Source: Bacillus sp. 491mf (lineage in GTDB: Bacteria > Bacillota > Bacilli > Bacillales > Bacillaceae_G). Taken from it: DNA of 64,000 nt. The stretch's first letter is position 1. Every line of letters starts with the position of its first letter. Below, piece after piece: positions 59,484 to 64,000 of the stretch. The notes below the pieces were generated by a model. The model was not told the DNA's origin. It did not search any database and was given only the letters and a program-made list of their open reading frames with translations. The translations under genes were made by a program, and so were the position numbers. Location: the NCBI RefSeq assembly GCF_900112415.1, contig NZ_FOLV01000003.1:1-64000 (forward strand), written 5' to 3'.

Positions 59484-60395
59484 ATGGAATATGTATTAGA
59501 AACATCTCATCTTACAAAAATATATGATTCAAAAACAGTAGTTGATCATGTTTCCTTGCATTTAAAAAAAGGTGAAATTTATGGCCTGTTAGGAGAAAAT
59601 GGTGCAGGCAAAACGACAACGATTCGAATGATAATGGGTCTATTAAAACCGACAAAAGGTGAAATCTACCTTTTGGGAAACAAATTCGATTTCAATAATT
59701 GTGAGGTTCTGAGAAAAATTGGCGTCATTATCGAATACCCTGGTTTTTATGGGAATTTACATGCAATAGATAATTTGCGTATTAGTAGCAATTATATGGG
59801 GGTACATGATCCGAAAGCTATTGAACGTGTGTTACATATTGTTAATTTGCAACACGCTAAGGATAAGAAAGTGAAAAATTATTCTTTAGGGATGAAACAA
59901 CGTTTAGGTATAGCTCGTTCTTTACTACATAATCCGGACTTATTATTACTAGACGAACCAACAAATGGATTAGATCCTGCTGGAATTAGAGAAATACGTA
60001 ATTTATTAATACAATTAGCCACAGAACATAAAAAAACAATATTAATATCTAGTCATATACTTAGTGAAGTACAGCTATTAGCGAATAGAATTGGAATCAT
60101 TCACGAAGGAAAGTTGCTAAAGGAAAGTAGTATGCGAGAGTTAGAAGCAAACTTCAAAACACATGTAAGTATAAAAGTTGATAAGATTGATGAAAGTATT
60201 CATCTTTTAAAAGGCATTATAAATAATTTCGATTATCAATTAACTTCTGAACGCATTTTAGTATATAACACTGTGGAAAATACAGCTTATTTAAATAAGT
60301 GTTTAGTTAATTGTGGAATTGATGTTTTTGAAATGGTAACAATCAAACAATCGTTGGAAGACTACTATATGAGTATAACAGGTGGTGAACGATGA
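59484..60395 (+). CDS. BcrA-type ABC transporter ATP-binding protein
   Basis: 303 residues. Walker A GENGAGKTTT (about 39-48), signature YSLGMKQRLG (about 131-140), Walker B LLLLDEP (about 153-159) and ISSHILSEVQLLANRIGII fit BcrA-type (bacitracin-like) exporters. The E-loop IEYPGFYGNL again shows Glu instead of Gln, as in LanF. A C-terminal extension of about 85 residues follows. ATG 59484 is used because AAAGGAG lies eight bases before it. Overlaps the permease gene by four bases. Confidence 0.85.
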   Translation: MEYVLETSHLTKIYDSKTVVDHVSLHLKKGEIYGLLGENGAGKTTTIRMIMGLLKPTKGEIYLLGNKFDFNNCEVLRKIGVIIEYPGFYGNLHAIDNLRISSNYMGVHDPKAIERVLHIVNLQHAKDKKVKNYSLGMKQRLGIARSLLHNPDLLLLDEPTNGLDPAGIREIRNLLIQLATEHKKTILISSHILSEVQLLANRIGIIHEGKLLKESSMRELEANFKTHVSIKVDKIDESIHLLKGIINNFDYQLTSERILVYNTVENTAYLNKCLVNCGIDVFEMVTIKQSLEDYYMSITGGER

Positions 60396-61126
60396 TGCTT
60401 TCTGTACTTAAATCAGAACTAATTAAACTAAAAGGTTCAAAAATATTATACTTAGCTACCTTGCTACAACTCATTACTGTACTACTTGTATTTTTTATTT
60501 ATGCTTCAAATCCTAAATATTCAATTGCTCAAACTGGATGGGATGAGTATTATCAAACGATTTATATGTTCTTTAATATTATGACTGGCACTGCCACTTT
60601 CTATATGATTACTGGATACATATTTTCTAGAGAATACCAAGAAGGTACGAATCTCATTTTATTTACAAGTCCTATTCCTAAGCTGAATTTTTATTTTGGT
60701 AAGTTGTTAATTATATTAAGTTTCATTTTATTTACAATGCTTATCATATTATTCCTTCCATTCTGCTTGGGTATGTTCATTACAGATTTACCTTTTACAT
60801 TTGAATTATTCGTTAAACAACTTAAAGTAGTAGCATTAATGGCAATCATGCATTTTTGTTTAATACCAATAGCCTCTTTTTTCGCAATCAAGTGGAAAAG
60901 CTTTCTTTATGTTGTAACATTGATGTGCCTTGTTTTATTTTTTAATATTATGTTAGTAAATGCGCCCGGAAACTTTTTATATCCTTGGATTGTACCACTT
61001 ATATTTAGTCCTCACCAAGGTATGGGAAGAACATTTATTAGCTATCCGCTCGGAACATTTAGCCTATGTTTTATTTTTATAGTAGGATTATTTTTGTCAA
61101 TCTATGAATATAGAAAAGTTAGATAA
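60392..61126 (+). CDS. ABC-2-type permease (BcrB-like)
   Basis: 244 residues with six membrane helices, starting [20 protein letters not shown], the usual entry of BcrB/ABC-2 permeases. [37 protein letters not shown] is the signature coupling region. ATG 60392 overlaps the ATPase stop. Together they may export a peptide or drug; no regulator is adjacent. The operon ends where the collagenase remnant begins. Confidence 0.85.
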   Translation: MMLSVLKSELIKLKGSKILYLATLLQLITVLLVFFIYASNPKYSIAQTGWDEYYQTIYMFFNIMTGTATFYMITGYIFSREYQEGTNLILFTSPIPKLNFYFGKLLIILSFILFTMLIILFLPFCLGMFITDLPFTFELFVKQLKVVALMAIMHFCLIPIASFFAIKWKSFLYVVTLMCLVLFFNIMLVNAPGNFLYPWIVPLIFSPHQGMGRTFISYPLGTFSLCFIFIVGLFLSIYEYRKVR

Positions 61127-61164
61127 TAGGAAGCTTTTTTTATGGAGAATCATAATAAGAGAAA

Positions 61165-61660
61165 ATTCAGATGAATATAAACGAAATAGCCAACTATATG
61201 GATATAATACGAATAATGGTGGAATTTACATTGAAGGCGTCGGAACGTTCTTTACATTTGAACGTACACCAGAGCAAAGTCGTTATAGTTTGGAAGAATT
61301 GTTCCGCGCAAAAGTATAATTAGTGGACTATCATCTGATCCTGCGAAACGTTACACAGCAGAACGAACATTATTTTCGAAATATGGACAAGGAGAAGGAA
61401 ACGAAAAATGGGACTTTTATAATTATTCTTTTGCACTGCAGTCTTACTTATATACTCATCAATTTGAAACTTTCGATAAGATTCAAGATTTAATTCGTGC
61501 AAATGATGTGAAGGGTTACGATGCATATCGTGAAGCTTTAAGTAAGGATCCAAATTTAAATAAAGAATACCAAGACTATATGAAGCAGTTAATTGATAAT
61601 CAGGGTACATATAATGTCCCACAAGTATCAGATGATTATTTAGCTGAACATGAGCGAAAG
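61165..61660 (+). pseudogene. Decayed collagenase (peptidase M9) gene
   Basis: The first part reads [20 protein letters not shown] and [20 protein letters not shown] then ELFR, matching the ColA activator/peptidase region just before the zinc-binding HEYTH. The next codons of the family, including HEYTH, are gone: AKV and a stop follow at 61317. After a frameshift, GLSSDPAKRYTAERTLFSKY, then WDFYNYSFALQSYLYTHQFE and DLIRANDVKGYDAYREALSK continue the family to DDYLAEH. About 60 residues including the active site are deleted and both ends are missing. Confidence 0.88.
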
Positions 61661-61814
61661 GAACATCAGAAGTTGATAAAAAATGAAATGCCTAACAAAA
61701 TCCATTGCCCACCTAAAATTGGTGTTCATACCTTTGTATTTTTGAGGTGGAAGTCTGTTGTCGGAAAAGGTGAGAGAGTCCTAAATCTATGCGAAATTTC
61801 TTTTATGATAGTGA

Positions 61815-61862
61815 AAAAAGGCCACCCTCGCCAGGTACCTCTAGCAAGTGTGGCCTTTTCTA
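61815..61862 (-). terminator. Terminator of the neutral protease gene
   Basis: AAAAGGCCACAC and GGTGGCCTTTTTT on the minus strand pair across a long loop and end in T residues, about 20 bases after the stop codon. Confidence 0.75.
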
Positions 61863-61882
61863 TTTTTATAGCAATGAAACTA

Positions 61883-63556
61883 TTATTTTATTACTCCTAC
61901 ATCATTCCAAGCTTTTTGCACAGCTCTGTATGTAGCGCTATTAACGCCATCGTAATCAGCTGCTGATTGCAATAAAGCAGCACGGGCTTTGCTGAAATCA
62001 CTTGTTGGTGTGAGATACGTTGTTAAGGCACGGTAGTAGATTTTTTCTGCTTTTTCTTTACCAATAGCAGTAATTGTTAAGTATGCAGCTTTATTTGGAA
62101 TACCGCTATTAGTATGTACGCCGCCATTATCGCCTTCTTCTGTTGCGGGTAAATATTGATAGTCTCTCATATGAGCAGGTTGGTCATGCTTTTCAGGATT
62201 GGATAAGCTGCGAAGTGCATCACCTTTAACTCCAGGTGTGTATACTGCTTCTCCTAAATCCCAATTGGCTGGATCAACGAAATATCCAAATACATCAGAA
62301 AAAGATTCATTTAGTGCACCGGATTGACTTATGTAGCGAAGATCAGCTGAGTATTCAGTCACCGCATGTGTTAGTTCATGGGCAACGACATCAAGAGAAC
62401 CTGAAAGTGGTGCGAATTCAACACCATCGCCATCTCCATAAATCATTTGTTGACCATTCCAGTACGCATTATTATAGTTGTTTCCATAATGGACTGCAGA
62501 ACGAATCGTTTTCCCGTTTCCATCAAAACTGTTGCGATTATGAACATTTTTGTAATAATCATATACTTTGCCAGCATAAACATGAGCATCAACCGCAGGA
62601 GCTTGGTCCTTATCTACCCAAGCATTATCGTTATCGAATAGATAGTAATTCTTTGGATTGTCTTCAGTGCTGTGATTTACTGTAAATGTTTCAATGACGC
62701 CACCATTCATCGGCTTTGTTGTGTCTTTTAAATAATATTTTCCGTATTGGCTGCCATATGTTGTATTCAGGTTTTTTCGATCCCCTAGTACTCCGTTGCC
62801 ATAGCCTTTTTGCGAAGTATCTGCATCTGTAACAGCATTATATGAATCTACAATTGTTCCATCTTCTGCGTTTACATAGATTTTCCAGTTTGCTCCATAA
62901 GGCTTAATGAATTGTAATTGCACTTTATAAGTTAAATAATAATTCCCGTCTTTTTCATAAACAACTAAATCTGCATTTTCATTTGTAGATTTTGCGTTTT
63001 CTTTCATTTGCTCTAATGGAGCTCCATTTGTTTCTACTAATGTATCTTTTTTGGCAAGATTAATATGTTTCCATGCATTTGAAAGAGCTGCTTCTTTTGT
63101 AATCTTTGCTTTTGTATTTTCTTTTAATTGCTCTGTGGCAGCTGGATGTACGTCTCCGTTGACTGTTGTTACTTTTCCATCACGATTTGTATGAACAATG
63201 AATTTTGCACCATCAACTGGTACTTTATTAATAGATTGATTGTACACATAATGTTTCATACCTAAATCATCTGACTTTACTTCTTTCAGTGTTAAGTCAG
63301 TTTGTGGGTTGATTTTAAATAACTCTTTATTTTCTTCAAGGAACGCTTTCACTGCTTTTTCTGATTCTACTTTTTTATCGGATAATTCTCCTGAAAGAAA
63401 GGCTGGGTTTCCTTTCTCATCATTCCACGTTTTTTGAACAACTTCCATTTTATCCAAAGCTTTTTGCTGAGATGCTTGTTCTTCTGCAAAAGCATTTGAA
63501 ATTGGGGCACCTAAAACCATTCCGGTTGCTAGTAATGTAACGACTGATTTCTTCAT
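61883..63556 (-). CDS. Thermolysin-like neutral protease (bacillolysin, M4)
   Basis: 557 residues: signal peptide (MKKSVVTLLATGMVLGAPIS, cleaved after NAFAEE region), FTP and PepSY-type propeptide (about 30-240), then the mature metalloprotease. The zinc motif is HELTH at 393-397 with the third ligand Glu417 in NESFSD; the catalytic His lies in GGVHTNSGIPNKA (about 484). This matches secreted B. cereus neutral proteases (NprB/NprA group). A consensus PlcR box 86-101 bases upstream of the start suggests quorum-linked virulence control. ATG 63556 follows AAAGGAGAAATAGAA. Confidence 0.93.
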   Translation of the reverse strand: MKKSVVTLLATGMVLGAPISNAFAEEQASQQKALDKMEVVQKTWNDEKGNPAFLSGELSDKKVESEKAVKAFLEENKELFKINPQTDLTLKEVKSDDLGMKHYVYNQSINKVPVDGAKFIVHTNRDGKVTTVNGDVHPAATEQLKENTKAKITKEAALSNAWKHINLAKKDTLVETNGAPLEQMKENAKSTNENADLVVYEKDGNYYLTYKVQLQFIKPYGANWKIYVNAEDGTIVDSYNAVTDADTSQKGYGNGVLGDRKNLNTTYGSQYGKYYLKDTTKPMNGGVIETFTVNHSTEDNPKNYYLFDNDNAWVDKDQAPAVDAHVYAGKVYDYYKNVHNRNSFDGNGKTIRSAVHYGNNYNNAYWNGQQMIYGDGDGVEFAPLSGSLDVVAHELTHAVTEYSADLRYISQSGALNESFSDVFGYFVDPANWDLGEAVYTPGVKGDALRSLSNPEKHDQPAHMRDYQYLPATEEGDNGGVHTNSGIPNKAAYLTITAIGKEKAEKIYYRALTTYLTPTSDFSKARAALLQSAADYDGVNSATYRAVQKAWNDVGVIK

Positions 63557-63641
63557 TTCTATTTCTCCTTTTAATATTCCGTATAATAAAGATGCATCTT
63601 AGTAATGAGTATACAAAAAATGTCATGGTTTTGTGGTTGTA

Positions 63642-63657
63642 TATGCAAAATTACATA
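63642..63657. promoter_or_regulatory. PlcR box upstream of the neutral protease
   Basis: TATGCAAAATTACATA agrees exactly with the PlcR consensus TATG-N-A-N4-T-N-CATA. It lies upstream of the protease gene on the minus strand. PlcR with its peptide PapR activates secreted enzymes and toxins in the B. cereus group. Confidence 0.9.
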
Positions 63658-63785
63658 TATTAAAATTCCGCATTGTTCTTATTTTTAGGAATTATCTATC
63701 TATTATTAGTGTAGAGAAATTTTTTAAAAATGATTTATGGGATAGGGGAATTTAAGGTGTAGAAGTTTCTGTTTTCATGCAATAA

Positions 63786-63820
63786 AAAAAGAGCGACATG
63801 CTAATAACATGCGCTCAGCT
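63786..63820 (-). terminator. Terminator of the cytochrome P450-like gene
   Basis: GAGCGCATG and CATGTCGCTC pair with one bulge on the minus strand and are followed by T residues. Confidence 0.65.
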
Positions 63821-63862
63821 CTTCATATTTTGATAATCTATATATTTTGTACGATAGTCTCT

Positions 63863-64000
63863 TCACTTTAAAAGAATCGGCAAATGTTTCAATGTTTGTT
63901 CATTCTCTAGTAGGCAGTTTTCTAGATGAAAAGATGGGGAAAGTGTTATTTCTTTATGTTGTTGAATAAAGGTTGTTAGAGCGATTGTAGCCTCTAATCG
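63863..64000 (-). CDS. Cytochrome P450-like protein, C-terminal 45 residues
   Basis: The right edge cuts this gene. The visible end starts RLEATIALTTFIQQHKEITL and ends LKHLPILLK before TGA. RLEA.IAL just after the (missing) haem-binding cysteine loop is typical of bacterial P450 enzymes, as in the phrase LARLEA, and the length to the C-terminus also fits. The haem cysteine itself lies outside the window, so the call is inference from a short stretch. Confidence 0.6.
   Translation of the reverse strand, partial: RLEATIALTTFIQQHKEITLSPSFHLENCLLENEQTLKHLPILLK

Noticed and set aside
61508-61966. 152-codon plus-strand ORF across the collagenase remnant and protease terminator
   Set aside because: The first part is collagenase tail; the rest runs through the protease terminator and into the antisense of the protease gene, so it is not a real gene.

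Overview
The window looks like a chromosomal segment of a Bacillus cereus group bacterium. The evidence is the AT-rich sequence, AGGAGG-type ribosome binding sites with many TTG and GTG starts, the C-terminus of a cereolysin/anthrolysin O-type cytolysin at the left edge, a B. cereus-type class A beta-lactamase, a consensus PlcR box upstream of a thermolysin-like protease, bcr1-like intergenic repeats, and the prsA-yhaI-hpr-yhaH-hit-ecsABC order known from Bacillus. No tRNA, rRNA, CRISPR array or complete transposon was seen.

Layout. 1-5.5 kb: cytolysin tail, then small membrane, DinB-like, GNAT, FlaR-like kinase, DUF188 and CPBP protease genes. 5.7-11.2 kb: an MFS efflux pump behind a duplicated leader, then bla1 divergent from blaR1-blaI across three TACA-N2-TGTA operators. 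11.6-14 kb: a DUF4303-like protein and a secreted erythromycin-esterase-like protein. 14.3-18 kb: a dihydroxyacetone module, dhaS-dhaQ divergent from a fused DhaK-DhaL kinase, with a site matching the DhaS inverted repeat between them. 18.4-20.9 kb: a PLP-dependent group II decarboxylase followed by an arylalkylamine N-acyltransferase-like GNAT, a plausible amine-forming and N-acylating pair. 21-25.5 kb: methyltransferase, GntR and Crp/Fnr regulators and DUF genes. 25.5-28.7 kb: a hydrolase remnant, an extra MraY-like transferase and a radical SAM/SPASM gene, with a long imperfect direct repeat on both sides of the MraY gene. 28.7-31.2 kb: rluF and dbpA, both acting on 23S rRNA. 31.5-38.2 kb: a carboxylate module of a DcuS/CitA-type kinase and regulator, an AEC permease-D-2-hydroxyacid dehydrogenase operon under a Rex/Fnr-like palindrome, and a DASS symporter. 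38.9-43.2 kb: a LanFEG-type lantibiotic self-protection transporter with its own two-component system and no lantibiotic structural gene in view. 43.3-47 kb: double GNAT, SMI1/KNR4, DUF3955 and FGE-sulfatase-like genes and a truncated MFS gene. 47.1-54.4 kb: conserved prsA to ecsC core. 54.8-61.1 kb: a PAS sensor kinase, a two-gene PH-domain operon and a BcrAB-like ABC transporter. 61.1-64 kb: a decayed collagenase gene, a PlcR-box neutral protease and the tail of a cytochrome P450.

Two themes cut across the window. First, sensing and defence: beta-lactam induction, three ABC systems that may protect or export, and an efflux pump. Second, genome decay and repeats: remnants of lpd, a histidine kinase, a hydrolase, a collagenase and an MFS gene, plus several dispersed intergenic repeat families that recur across up to 35 kb. 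The most unusual units are the decarboxylase/N-acyltransferase pair, the MraY-like gene between duplicated flanks, the orphan LanFEG-RK system, and the DhaSQ-controlled fused kinase.
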